DNA of 37,674 nt from a virus (IMGVR_UViG_3300020735_000026:1-37674); one strand, 5' to 3'. Positions 30,074 to 37,554 are shown, numbered from the stretch's first letter. The notes: generated from the letters alone by a model not told the origin. Numbers and translations: made by a program.

Positions 30074-30082
30074 CGCTTGTCC

Positions 30083-31858
30083 CTATCGCGCTTGTGTGAC
30101 TTGTTTTGTACTTACTCCGCCTGTTGGCTGCCCACCAGCTGTTAAGCCAGCAAGTAATGTCTGTAGATCTGGGACTCCGTTTTGCGGTGCGCCTCCCGGA
30201 AGAGGAGTGCCTTCTGCTGGAGCGCCGGGAGCAGAGGGGACGGACGGCTGCTCTACCTGTTGTTCAGCCCCAGCAGGAGGATTCTCGGGTGCGAAGATCT
30301 CTTCGATAGCGTCTTCGATCTGAATGCCCTTTTGTCGGGCTTGGATCACCGCTGCGATCTTCTTGACTAGATCCGTTGGATCCTGTCCTTGAGTAATCAT
30401 CTGTGGGATTGCTTGGGTCATGGCAGACAAACTGCCAATGAGAGCTGAACGCAAGTCTTCCGTCTCGATACGTTCTTGCTCTAGAGTTACGTTCACTCCG
30501 AATGGAAGTTCACGCATAGCCAAATCCTTGGAGATTAACTTACCGCCAAGTGCTTGAAGCATAAATACTAGGCCTTGTGCTGGGTTAAGACCAGCAAGCA
30601 TTCCATAACGAACATCGGCTGAGTAATCACCCTTGATGTCCTTGGAAGGTGTGTATGTTACTGAGTAAGGAGATCCGGAATCGATACCACGGATAGTCTT
30701 TGTCTCATCGAATAACTTCTCATCTACTTCAAAGCAGAGGGAAAGAACATCACGAAGTGCTGCAGCAAAGATAGTTTGAGCAGACTTCACTTGGGTGTCA
30801 AATGCGCCAAGCAGGGCATTGACGCCCTCGCCTGTAACGACGGACGCATTAACATTTCCGGTACGCGATTCAGGGTAACGCGCTCCTACGCGGAGTTCTT
30901 CATTCAATAATTGTGACTCATTGAATGCTCCTTGAGGCAGCGTGAGTTCTACGCGACGTACGCCTTGAGGGTTAGCTGTGCGAATGACAGCATCGCCACC
31001 CAACTGAAGCTCTTGCACATCGTTGGGCAGTACGATTGGTGATTGAACGGACTTCTCTGCTGCTTCCATAGCAAGCAAAGCAAATCGGTTACGTAGCAAC
31101 TGAATGCCTAGCACATCGTCGAACTGACCACGAAGTTCACCATCAACGCTTGGTCGCTTAGCGACAATAACCATCATCTTGCCCATAGGGTTTGGAACCT
31201 GTGAGAGGACGAAATTGGTGCGTGATGGAAGATACATCATCGACTGATCTTTGTCGTAATAGCGGATCATTTCGATCATGCCATTAAGATCTTGCTTGTA
31301 CCCGTCCGGTCCAAGGATCTGTCGTTCATAGTCTGGGAATTGAGCGACTAACTCAGAGAGCGTCATTGAATAACGCTTAACAAAGGCTATGCATCGTCCG
31401 TAGCGATCAAACTCGGGATATGCCCCTACTGGATTTTCTAGTCGGATGCGTGGTAGCTTTGCCTCTTCATCCAGTTCAATAATGAACGGGAGGAAACCAT
31501 AGGTGATGTACATGTCTGCGCCATTGAACATCTGTACATCCATTTGAGAATGTGCAAAGTAGTTGCTGGCGATACGTGTACGAGTGTCCGCAAACTTGCG
31601 GGCACGGTCTGATGTTTGATTGACAGCAGAACAGTTAACTGCTGGTAGTGGTGCAAAGACTTCTGCAAAGTCGCGTGCCACTACATCGATAAAGTTGGCT
31701 ACGACGTTTTGGTCGATACCATCTGGAAAGAAGTTAGGGTAAACCTGTGAGATCTTTCCTTGACGTACCATCTGCACATCACCATTACGCATGTCACGAG
31801 ACGTGCTGCGATAGCGAAGTGCCATCACACGTGAGATGACTTGTTGCTTGGTTAGCAT
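30083..31858 (-). CDS. Portal protein
   Basis: This is a 591-aa protein. It follows terminase (with two tiny genes between) and shows the helical core expected of portals. The N-terminal region has DGIDQNVVANFIDVVARDFAE and RTRIASNYFAHSQMD. The crown-like middle contains LLRNRFALLAMEAAEKS and RRVELTLPQGAFNESQLLNEEL. NASVVTGEGVNALLGAFDTQV is a typical portal wing or stem element. The C-terminal 80 residues are a Pro/Gly/Gln-rich tail. AAGGAC precedes ATG 31858. It forms the dodecameric DNA channel. Confidence 0.8.
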   Translation of the reverse strand: MLTKQQVISRVMALRYRSTSRDMRNGDVQMVRQGKISQVYPNFFPDGIDQNVVANFIDVVARDFAEVFAPLPAVNCSAVNQTSDRARKFADTRTRIASNYFAHSQMDVQMFNGADMYITYGFLPFIIELDEEAKLPRIRLENPVGAYPEFDRYGRCIAFVKRYSMTLSELVAQFPDYERQILGPDGYKQDLNGMIEMIRYYDKDQSMMYLPSRTNFVLSQVPNPMGKMMVIVAKRPSVDGELRGQFDDVLGIQLLRNRFALLAMEAAEKSVQSPIVLPNDVQELQLGGDAVIRTANPQGVRRVELTLPQGAFNESQLLNEELRVGARYPESRTGNVNASVVTGEGVNALLGAFDTQVKSAQTIFAAALRDVLSLCFEVDEKLFDETKTIRGIDSGSPYSVTYTPSKDIKGDYSADVRYGMLAGLNPAQGLVFMLQALGGKLISKDLAMRELPFGVNVTLEQERIETEDLRSALIGSLSAMTQAIPQMITQGQDPTDLVKKIAAVIQARQKGIQIEDAIEEIFAPENPPAGAEQQVEQPSVPSAPGAPAEGTPLPGGAPQNGVPDLQTLLAGLTAGGQPTGGVSTKQVTQAR

Positions 31859-31883
31859 TTAGTAGTCCTTAAAGTTGGTTGAA

Positions 31884-32141
31884 TTATTCGGTTCCGCGTC
31901 CCATACCAAAGCCCGGTGTATCAGCGGTGCCTGTAGCTCCACCTTTACCATCTGTGATCATAATGACCTGACCCTTACCGTTCTTGGTGTATGTCAAACC
32001 ACCCTTGGTAGATGAAGTCTTACCATGTGGCAGAGGATGTGTCTCTGCGTGCCCTGTGTAATCTGGACGTGCATGCTGTCCACCGAGTGAACCCTTTTGA
32101 GGAAGCGGTGCGCTATGTCCTTGAGGAGCTGGGGTTGCCAT
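31884..32141 (-). CDS. Small Gly/His/Pro-rich protein, 85 aa
   Basis: The protein is unstructured by composition (HSAPLPQKGSLGGQHARPDY), with a short beta pair near the end (LTYTKNGKGQVIMITDGKGG). AAGGAC lies close to ATG 32141. It is placed between portal and another small gene. No family is recognised. A minor head-associated role is possible. Confidence 0.55.
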   Translation of the reverse strand: MATPAPQGHSAPLPQKGSLGGQHARPDYTGHAETHPLPHGKTSSTKGGLTYTKNGKGQVIMITDGKGGATGTADTPGFGMGRGTE

Positions 32142-32149
32142 GTTTGTCC

Positions 32150-32617
32150 TTACTGCTTAGTTACGCCGCGTGTAGCGACGCCGGTTCCGGGTTTTGGAGA
32201 TGCACTATTAAGAGCTGTACCAGCTTGACGAGGGGCAGGAGTTGTTGCACTTGCAGCAGAAGCATGATGTGTTAATGCATGAGCTACACCGACACCTGCA
32301 GCACCAACCACAGCAGTGGCTATTGCGCCTTTAACGGCGCCAGTCTTTTGACCAGCATTGTAAGCATTATTTAATCTTGCGGTTTCATTTGCCTTGCGGG
32401 TTTCAGCTGCTCTACCACCGCGCTCAACAGCGCCAAGATCTTTAGTTGCATAAGTGCTAGCAGCTTTAGTCTGGCTATTGATTGCTTTGTTTTGAGACTT
32501 AGGAAGATCTGAACTACGCTTAGAAAAAGATTCAACATTATCTCCACCAGCGCTGCGTAAACCACCAGTTAAGCCTTCGAAGTTGTCTCCACCGCCGTCG
32601 TGTTGTTCGATTGACAT
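32150..32617 (-). CDS. Hypothetical protein with one hydrophobic helix, 155 aa
   Basis: The N-terminal half is polar and charged (NVESFSKRSSDLPKSQ). Residues about 97-116 form a hydrophobic Ala/Val/Gly helix (AIATAVVGAAGVGVAHAL). The tail is Pro/Ala/Thr-rich. AAGGAAAC precedes ATG 32617. It lies directly after the terminase gene. A membrane-active or virion-internal protein is possible. The family is not recognised. Confidence 0.55.
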   Translation of the reverse strand: MSIEQHDGGGDNFEGLTGGLRSAGGDNVESFSKRSSDLPKSQNKAINSQTKAASTYATKDLGAVERGGRAAETRKANETARLNNAYNAGQKTGAVKGAIATAVVGAAGVGVAHALTHHASAASATTPAPRQAGTALNSASPKPGTGVATRGVTKQ

Positions 32618-32626
32618 AATGTTTCC

Positions 32627-34534
32627 TTAGCTGTATTGCTCTTGCCACTGAGAGGCAAAGGCATCTTCGAGGTTGATCGAATGACGAGATTCCATCTGAG
32701 CCTTAGTAGCCCAGCGATTGTTCAAGTATGGAGTGACGCGAGTACCATTTTGGATTAACTCACGAGCACGGATGACAGCGAACCAGAGAGCCATCACGCA
32801 GTCCGTAGGGGACTTCGTATCAGGCTTCCAAGTAATCAGTTGCTGTACCAGAGCCTTCATGCCTTCCGACCCTTCGGTCGATGGCAGCTCTATAAGATTG
32901 TTGTTTAGATGCTTTCCGTCGCGGAGCGTACCAAACAATGGAGACATGGACGCCACACCAAAGTTGGTATCCCATTTATTCTTGCCGGTGAAGTGTGAGG
33001 ATAACCGCACGCCTCTTCCAGCCAACCATTGTCTAAGTTCGTCATCGAGTTCAAAAGCTTTCTGGAAAGCGTTGATTTCGACACGAAATTCTTGAGGTCT
33101 ATATTTTTCTGTGAAGACTTTGATGGCTGCGTTGATCTTTTGGTAAGACGCATCTGCCATGTTAAGACAGTCGAGGACATAGATCTTTCCATCTGCTCGG
33201 TTGTAGGTAATAGCAACCAGCGCTGTCTTACCAGCGATAGCTGGGTCAAGACCAATAATCGTGTAACCCTCAGCAGTCTTAGGATGTCCTACCGCACCGG
33301 GCTTTAGAGATCCGACTCTTCGAGCCCCATTAGTTGAGCCCGAGACAATGGAAGGTGAGAAGATTGCGTCTTCTTGGATGTCCTCTTGCTGATAGACGAG
33401 AGCCCATGTACTAGGCGTAACTTCACTTCGACGCTGGAATAAGGTTGGTCCGTCCCATTTAGGAAAGAGGCCATTCTCGTCCGGAAGCTCATCTTCGTCT
33501 CCGTCCCACGGTACATCTGACTTAGGCCAAAGAGTTACCCAGTCTTTAGGATCATCGGCAGCCTCTAGAAGGGCTGGCATAGCAAGGTAGGAGAAAGGTG
33601 ACTTTCCGCCAGACCAGTGCTCTGGGTTACGGATCTCTCGGTAGAGATCAATAGCCGAAATACGAGTACCTACGATGAGGAGCTTACCGTTCTTACCCAG
33701 ACGGGTGATAACTTCCTTCTGAAGCCAGTTGAGTTGCTTCTCCCATTCATGGGCGTTGGAAGTGGTAATGCAGTCATCGAGGATGATCAGATCCGCACGG
33801 GATCCGTAAATCTGTCCGCCCATACCAAGTGCCTGTATCGTCGGGTCTTTTTCTGATGAGTCACGAGACTCGGTACCCAGATACACAGTGTCAGTACGCC
33901 ATGTCTCGGCGTCTTCTTTCCAGCCGCCAGCAGGTCCATAGGTGTTCTGCATCTTTAACCACCGAGGATGACTCAGGCGGTTCTTGATGGAGTAGACGAA
34001 TTCTCTCGCCTTTGTAATTGTCTTGGATACCACAATGATACGAACATTGGGGTCCATGCAAATTCTGTAGGTTGGGTAGTTAACCGTGACCACCGTTGAC
34101 TTGGCGTGTTCCGGAGGAACGTTAGCCAATAGGCGGTTCTTGTGACCCGGCTCATACGTCATGGCTGGATGCTTGTAGGAAGGGTCTTTGCCTTCTAGCA
34201 GATCGATCCAGTTTTGGTGATGGGGGAATACTGTCTGGTTAAGAAAAATTTTTGAAAAGTCAGCAAAGCTAATGTCCGTCTTAGACGTCTGTCCACTCGG
34301 CAATGTAATTGCCTCGCCTCGCTCCTTTGCCTCCGCTAAAGCTGCAGCAAACTCGGAGTCACGCGACATCCAGACCCGAAGGGTTTCATGCTTCTTTCCG
34401 ACTAAATCCATTGCTTGGTGGGTGGTGGCTCCTGAGCCAACAGCCTCAATCACCTTTGCTTTAGATTCAGCCAGTGCTTTAACCTTGAAGTGGTCTTCGC
34501 CCTTTCCGAACCCTTGCCTTGGTGTTGTTGCCAT
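32627..34534 (-). CDS. terL: Terminase large subunit
   Basis: This is a 635-aa packaging motor. ATPase: NVPPEHAKST (residues 138-147) is the deviant Walker A with Lys145, LIILDD (249-254) is Walker B with the catalytic acid, and VGTR (288-291) is the coupling motif. Nuclease (RNase H-like): IIGLDPA (Asp430), RVEINAF (Glu486) and SPTDCVMAL (Asp578). The N-terminal 70 residues contain a helix-turn-helix (about 27-66), usually a feature of small subunits, and no separate terS was found. GGGGAAAG precedes ATG 34534. It is the first gene of the late leftward operon. Confidence 0.95.
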   Translation of the reverse strand: MATTPRQGFGKGEDHFKVKALAESKAKVIEAVGSGATTHQAMDLVGKKHETLRVWMSRDSEFAAALAEAKERGEAITLPSGQTSKTDISFADFSKIFLNQTVFPHHQNWIDLLEGKDPSYKHPAMTYEPGHKNRLLANVPPEHAKSTVVTVNYPTYRICMDPNVRIIVVSKTITKAREFVYSIKNRLSHPRWLKMQNTYGPAGGWKEDAETWRTDTVYLGTESRDSSEKDPTIQALGMGGQIYGSRADLIILDDCITTSNAHEWEKQLNWLQKEVITRLGKNGKLLIVGTRISAIDLYREIRNPEHWSGGKSPFSYLAMPALLEAADDPKDWVTLWPKSDVPWDGDEDELPDENGLFPKWDGPTLFQRRSEVTPSTWALVYQQEDIQEDAIFSPSIVSGSTNGARRVGSLKPGAVGHPKTAEGYTIIGLDPAIAGKTALVAITYNRADGKIYVLDCLNMADASYQKINAAIKVFTEKYRPQEFRVEINAFQKAFELDDELRQWLAGRGVRLSSHFTGKNKWDTNFGVASMSPLFGTLRDGKHLNNNLIELPSTEGSEGMKALVQQLITWKPDTKSPTDCVMALWFAVIRARELIQNGTRVTPYLNNRWATKAQMESRHSINLEDAFASQWQEQYS

Positions 34535-34549
34535 CTACTTTCCCCGCCG

Positions 34550-34558
34550 TTATCCACA
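34550..34558 (+). other. DnaA-box match
   Basis: TTATCCACA matches the consensus DnaA box exactly. It lies 16 bases upstream of the terminase start. No second clear box is seen in the control region, so its role as origin element is unproven. Confidence 0.4.
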
Positions 34559-34638
34559 GCTCCCGCCGCCCCCGTCCGGGGCGAGCGTAAAGTCTTTTTG
34601 CCTATGCTATCTGCTTTTAGGCAGAAATAGGCTGTCTA

Positions 34639-34727
34639 TAAATACTGTATAGCAGACTGTTCTGTAACTGTATGAGCAGGTTCATAAAAACCTGCGAATA
34701 ACTGTTTACTGCTACATACAGTATTTA
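34639..34727. repeat. 12-bp inverted repeat flanking a hairpin, operator-like
   Basis: TAAATACTGTAT (34639-34650) and its exact complement ATACAGTATTTA (34716-34727) are 65 bases apart. Between them is a 7-bp hairpin (GCAGGTT 34676-34682 with AACCTGC 34689-34695) and another ACTGTAT copy in the left half. A repressor or origin-binding protein is a plausible ligand. On the - strand a TGC-TATACA overlaps the left repeat and could be an extended -10 of the late promoter. Confidence 0.55.
34646..34651 (-). promoter_or_regulatory. Candidate extended -10 for the late leftward operon
   Basis: On the - strand, TGC is followed by TATACA, an extended -10 type, about 110 bases upstream of the terminase start. 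No good -35 is seen 17 bases further upstream. It overlaps the left arm of the 12-bp inverted repeat, which could therefore be an operator. Confidence 0.3.
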
Positions 34728-34730
34728 ATC

Positions 34731-34761
34731 CGTTCAAACACCCTAAACGAACGTTTTTTTT
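34731..34761 (+). terminator. Weak terminator-like element
   Basis: CGTTC (34731-34735) and GAACG (34749-34753) can form a 5-bp stem with a 13-base loop, followed by a T8 run. It is short for an intrinsic terminator and may be fortuitous. Confidence 0.25.
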
Positions 34762-34789
34762 GAAAGTATTTTTAAAATCTTTTTATAGA
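34760..34789 (+). promoter_or_regulatory. Candidate rightward promoter in an A/T-rich tract
   Basis: TTGAAA (34760-34765) is separated by 18 bases from TATAGA (34784-34789). It would direct a rightward transcript with a leader of about 530 bases before the first gene of the right arm. The tract is A/T-rich, so chance matches are likely. Confidence 0.35.
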
Positions 34790-34914
34790 TAGGTAGCACA
34801 GGCGTCTTTAGGACGCACTGTTACCGTAGCAGGGGCAAAGGTGCTGGTCAGAGGCGTATAACCCAAAAAATTTGTGAGGAGAGAGACACATACAATTTCG
34901 TCGTTAATTAAATA

Positions 34915-34924
34915 ACCGTACGGT
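34915..34924. repeat. 10-bp perfect palindrome
   Basis: ACCGTACGGT is self-complementary and sits in a control region with several dyads. It could be a dimeric repressor half-site pair. Confidence 0.35.
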
Positions 34925-35029
34925 CAAAGGTAGGTAATTCGTCCTTTTTGTCCGAATTGTTACAGGCTGAGCAAAGGCATGCAGTTACTGGCAGTTTGCA
35001 GTCAGTTAGCAGAGGTTATTGACTGCTTT

Positions 35030-35057
35030 CAGGTACTTCTCAGGTAGTTATCAGGTT
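35030..35057 (+). repeat. Three CAGGTW repeats at 11-bp spacing
   Basis: CAGGTA at 35030, CAGGTA at 35041 and CAGGTT at 35052 are each 11 bases apart, one helical turn. Just upstream are GCAGTT/GCAGT copies at 34981, 34991 and 34998. The phased array resembles iterons or adjacent operator sites. Confidence 0.5.
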
Positions 35058-35103
35058 ATAACTGCGGGTTTATGACGTACGACAGTCTCCACGCCTTACG
35101 CCG

Positions 35104-35185
35104 TGTCCCCTGTCCCCTGCTACTGCTACGAGATAAAGCTCTGATCTGGTGCAGATACCTCGCTGATAGCTCGGTCCTGTCCCCA
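35104..35185 (+). repeat. TGTCCCC direct repeats
   Basis: TGTCCCC occurs in tandem at 35104-35110 and 35111-35117 and again at 35179-35185. All are within the non-coding region. Meaning unknown. Confidence 0.35.
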
Positions 35186-35251
35186 GCTGATCGGGTCCTG
35201 ATCTCTTCCAGAGTGTGACGCACAACACACTAAAATTACTTGCTATCTGAC

Positions 35252-35281
35252 TTGCAATAGCTTGCAGAGTGTGCCTATACT
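35252..35281 (+). promoter_or_regulatory. Sigma70-type promoter for the right-arm operon
   Basis: TTGCAA (35252-35257), 18 bases, TATACT (35276-35281). A second -10-like TATAAC follows at 35293-35298. Transcription would start about 30-40 bases before the first right-arm gene, which has a strong AAGGAG site. Both motif quality and position support a promoter. Confidence 0.6.
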
Positions 35282-35324
35282 TGCCCTGTGCCTATAACGA
35301 GGCACTACAACTAAGGAGAGAGAC

Positions 35325-35501
35325 ATGCTAAACCAAGTACAGCAAGGACTATCTACAGGCTTCGAGCTTGTCAGTATCCCAGCAGAAGAACGCGACATTT
35401 ACCGCGTCAGCGCTGAAACCTATGCAGAGACCGCACAAGAGGCGCAGGCTATCGCTGCAGCTCTTCGCGAGCTTACTGCTTCATGGAAGCGAGGCGCGTA
35501 A
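35325..35501 (+). CDS. Small early protein, 58 aa
   Basis: This frame starts at ATG 35325 after a strong AAGGAGAGAG and ends at TAA 35499-35501. The product begins MLNQVQQGLSTGFELVSIPAEE and continues with a helical Ala/Glu-rich half (SAETYAETAQEAQAIAAALREL). It is the first gene downstream of the right-arm promoter. Function unknown. It overlaps nothing upstream and is followed at once by the next gene. Confidence 0.7.
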   Translation: MLNQVQQGLSTGFELVSIPAEERDIYRVSAETYAETAQEAQAIAAALRELTASWKRGA

Positions 35502-35502
35502 C

Positions 35503-35682
35503 GTGAAGGAGCTAATGAAGCTAATCGGGCAAGAAGGCACGCTGAACGCGTACCCTTTCGACTTCAAGGTAATCGTGACTGACGTAAAGAGCGTCTACGG
35601 TACCGACCGCCTAGAGGTCACCCCTGTATCTGGTGGCGGTACCGCTTGGGTGAATGCTGACCGCGTGAAGGTGGGTGCATAA
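35503..35682 (+). CDS. Small early protein, 59 aa
   Basis: I take GTG 35503 as start (GAGG about 8 bases upstream). ATG 35515 is an alternative but leaves only 3 bases after AAGGAG. The product is a compact beta-rich unit (YPFDFKVIVTDVKSVYG, RLEVTPVSGGGTAWVNADRVKV). It resembles a small SH3-like or OB-like domain by pattern only. The stop overlaps the next start (TAATG). Early-operon position suggests a host-takeover or DNA-metabolism role. Confidence 0.65.
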   Translation: MKELMKLIGQEGTLNAYPFDFKVIVTDVKSVYGTDRLEVTPVSGGGTAWVNADRVKVGA

Positions 35683-35828
35683 TGGCTTACCGCTACGACA
35701 TATGCGACAAGTGCCAAAAGAATTACAAGCGCACGATCGCCTTCGATGGCAACTTTTTAAGTGAGTGGAATGAATGTCAGACCTGCACAAGTACCCGCAA
35801 TTGGCTAAAAGGACTGGAGATAGCATAA
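35682..35828 (+). CDS. Small zinc-finger-like protein, 48 aa
   Basis: ATG 35682 overlaps the previous stop (TAATG), and the frame ends in TAA at 35826-35828, overlapping the next start. Two Cys pairs (ICDKCQ and ECQTCT) spaced by about 25 residues fit a zinc ribbon. The coupling at both ends supports it as a gene. No specific function is apparent. Confidence 0.65.
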   Translation: MAYRYDICDKCQKNYKRTIAFDGNFLSEWNECQTCTSTRNWLKGLEIA

Positions 35829-36013
35829 TGGCACGGTACGAGGTGCAGGTTATGGTTCAGACTTGGGCATACGTGGAGATCGAGGCAGATAGCGAGCAGG
35901 AGGCGCTAAAAGAGGCTGAAGCTCTGCCTTACTCTGAATGGAAGCATGACACCGACTGGAGCAGCGCAGACTGTCCCGAGGTGCAGCTACTAGAAGCGGG
36001 GAGTTACGCATGA
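35828..36013 (+). CDS. Small early protein, 61 aa
   Basis: The start is taken at ATG 35828 (GGAG about 8 bases upstream, TAATG overlap). The in-frame ATG at 35774 would lie inside the preceding gene. The product is a short beta-alpha unit (ARYEVQVMVQTWAYVEIEAD, then SEQEALKEAEALP). This is the pattern of small phage proteins sometimes called DpnD/PcfM-like. Its overlap (ATGA) leads into the next tiny gene. Function unknown. Confidence 0.65.
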   Translation: MARYEVQVMVQTWAYVEIEADSEQEALKEAEALPYSEWKHDTDWSSADCPEVQLLEAGSYA

Positions 36014-36108
36014 TCTATTTACTTCTCGCTATCGCTTCGGCTATGATCGCAGGCGTGGCACTTATTACCCTAGAACACACACTAAATCAAGGAGAGAATG
36101 AACTATGA
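36010..36108 (+). CDS. Tiny membrane protein, 32 aa
   Basis: ATG 36010 overlaps the previous stop (ATGA), and the frame ends in TGA at 36106-36108, overlapping the next start (ATGA). The product is one hydrophobic helix (IYLLLAIASAMIAGVALITL) with a short polar tail. It would insert as a single-pass membrane peptide. The ribosome binding site of the following gene is inside it (AAGGAGAG). Function unknown. Confidence 0.55.
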   Translation: MIYLLLAIASAMIAGVALITLEHTLNQGENEL

Positions 36109-36677
36109 GCACACTAAAAGTCGCAGGCAGCACTTGGGAAGTCACGGGATATAAAGAAGAGGATGGCGTTACAGTGACGGCAGTCGGCAAGTGGCGCGGG
36201 GAGGCTTCGAGCTTCACCCTAACCATGCTGAACGCAGAGCCAGACAGTATCGCCTATCTTGCCAAGCTAGAAGGTACTTACAACATGCAGGAGATACAGG
36301 GCTTTGGGTTCGATGGCACGATGGCGAACTATCAGCGAAGCTCTTTTCTTGGCGCAATAACCGCCCGAGTTTGGAAAAACTTAGACACTGGCGAGGTTAA
36401 GGGCTGGAGCGTGTACTCGCGCCACTACTCGGACGGCTGGAGCGAGCCTAAGCGGAAGGCTATTTACGCAATGATCGAGCACGCTCTGAACGAGCTCGAC
36501 CTGCTTAGCACTGAAGCTATGAATGAAACCGAGCGGGCACTTATTAAGCGCAAGGCTGAAGGTATCCAGTCCAGCGCCAACTATCTACGCTTAGACGCTG
36601 CTCGCAAGATCGAAGAAGCAGAGCAAAAAGAAGCCGAGGCGCAGCAACTACTTGCGTCGCTACTAGTAACCGCTTAG
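36105..36677 (+). CDS. Early-region hypothetical protein, 190 aa
   Basis: AAGGAGAG is about 9 bases before ATG 36105. The N-terminal half is beta-rich (STWEVTGYKEEDGVTVTAVG; SFTLTMLNAEPDS). The centre has ITARVWKNLDTGEVKGWSVYS. The C-terminal 60 residues form a charged helix (AARKIEEAEQKEAEAQQLLAS) that may be a coiled coil. No family recognised. It is the longest intact gene of this operon apart from the one at 36770. Confidence 0.7.
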   Translation: MSTLKVAGSTWEVTGYKEEDGVTVTAVGKWRGEASSFTLTMLNAEPDSIAYLAKLEGTYNMQEIQGFGFDGTMANYQRSSFLGAITARVWKNLDTGEVKGWSVYSRHYSDGWSEPKRKAIYAMIEHALNELDLLSTEAMNETERALIKRKAEGIQSSANYLRLDAARKIEEAEQKEAEAQQLLASLLVTA

Positions 36678-36684
36678 CAAGGCA

Positions 36685-36748
36685 GCTCCCGCAAGAGCCT
36701 GAGCGCTGGTGCAATTCCAGCGGGGAGCACGAGGCAGCTAACGGGCTG
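36685..36748 (+). promoter_or_regulatory. Structured leader with tRNA T-arm-like hairpin
   Basis: Between two right-arm genes, GCTCCC (36685-36690) can pair with GGGAGC (36723-36728). It encloses a 5-bp stem with a 7-base loop, GCTGG-TGCAATT-CCAGC (36705-36721), which looks like a tRNA T-arm directly under an acceptor-like stem. There is no D or anticodon arm, so this is not a tRNA. A further hairpin GCAGC/GCTGC (36734-36748) lies just before the AAGGAG of the next gene. It may regulate translation or RNA stability. Confidence 0.4.
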
Positions 36749-36769
36749 CTCATAATGAAGGAGAGAATA

Positions 36770-37345
36770 ATGCAAGAATACGTAGTGAAGCGCTACAGTT
36801 TCGAGGAACTAGCCCCTGAAGCTCAGGAGAAGGCTATCAAGTGGGCACAAGATCGCCTACTAGAGGATGAGTACCTCTGGATGTCTGAGAACTTGCGCGA
36901 GTTTGCAGCGCGTGAGCTACGAGGCGGAGAGCTTGGAGATCACTCTCTCCCGCTGCAGCTTGATCTTTACTACTCGCTCAGCTGGTCGCAGGGTGACGGC
37001 GTGTGCTTCGCAGGACGCTTGGAGCGCGAGTACGCTCCCCTGCTGACTTGGCCTGAGAAGGCAGTATCTGCCTATCTGAAGCACGTCGGACACTACTACC
37101 ATGAGAAGTCTTTCACCCTTGAACTAGTCGATGAAGAGGGCGAAGAGATCACCGAGGGAGCAGAGCTACTACTGGAGCAGCTTCGCGGAGTCTGCAGAGA
37201 AACCGAGCGCCACGGGTACAAGTGCCTTATGGCTGCAACGACTGAAGCGGAAGCCCGCGAGTACCTGATCAACAACTGCGCCGACGAGCTAACCGAGTTT
37301 GGCAGCTATGACCCGCTATACAACTGCGAGAAGGTGAACGCATAA
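36770..37345 (+). CDS. Conserved phage protein, 191 aa
   Basis: ATG 36770 follows AAGGAGAG by 4-7 bases. The in-frame ATG at 36755 overlaps that site and is rejected. The sequence YSFEELAPEAQEKAIKWAQ and then LDLYYSLSWSQGDGVCFAGRL matches a family seen in many phages, whose function is not known to me. The rest is helical and acidic. The stop overlaps the next start (TAATG). Its early-arm location suggests host interaction. Confidence 0.7.
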   Translation: MQEYVVKRYSFEELAPEAQEKAIKWAQDRLLEDEYLWMSENLREFAARELRGGELGDHSLPLQLDLYYSLSWSQGDGVCFAGRLEREYAPLLTWPEKAVSAYLKHVGHYYHEKSFTLELVDEEGEEITEGAELLLEQLRGVCRETERHGYKCLMAATTEAEAREYLINNCADELTEFGSYDPLYNCEKVNA

Positions 37346-37554
37346 TGAGCCACTCACACGCCCCAGCAGGTGCAGCTGATACCTACGCAGCTGCGAAGAT
37401 CGCCCAGTGCTCGTGCGGGGTTGATCTAGTTTCCTATCTTGCGCCCGAGGGCGCTCGCTACAACTGGGAGGAGTGGCGTCCCACTTCTCTCGGTGACCCC
37501 TGCCTGTCGTGCGGGGGTCACGACACTCCTAGCTGCTGCGAGGCGGAGCTATGA
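37345..37554 (+). CDS. Small Cys-rich zinc-binding-like protein, 69 aa
   Basis: The start at ATG 37345 overlaps the previous stop. Cys pairs occur in QCSCGVDL and PCLSCGGHD, with further cysteines in SCCEAEL. They are about 32 residues apart, consistent with a zinc ribbon. The N-terminus is Ala/His-rich. It is coupled to the next gene by ATGA. Role unknown. Confidence 0.65.
   Translation: MSHSHAPAGAADTYAAAKIAQCSCGVDLVSYLAPEGARYNWEEWRPTSLGDPCLSCGGHDTPSCCEAEL

Larger units (their letters stand above)
34535..35324. other. Non-coding divergent control region
   Basis: This 790-base stretch separates the leftward late genes from a rightward operon. No convincing gene is seen on either strand. It holds a DnaA-box match, a G/C hairpin, long and short inverted repeats, a weak terminator-like element, T-rich and A/T-rich tracts, a 10-bp palindrome, 11-bp-spaced repeats, TGTCCCC repeats and a sigma70-like promoter. 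It probably includes operators and promoters for both directions and may contain the replication origin. That is inference. Confidence 0.7.

Noticed and set aside
34550-34558. A proven chromosomal-type origin
   Set aside because: Only one exact DnaA box was found; a cluster would be expected. Kept as a lone match.
34272-34652. A 126-aa frame on the + strand at the start of terminase
   Set aside because: It lies antisense to the terminase N-terminus, has no ribosome binding site and no recognisable domain.
36685-36728. A tRNA gene
   Set aside because: Only T-arm-like and acceptor-like stems can be drawn; D and anticodon arms are missing.
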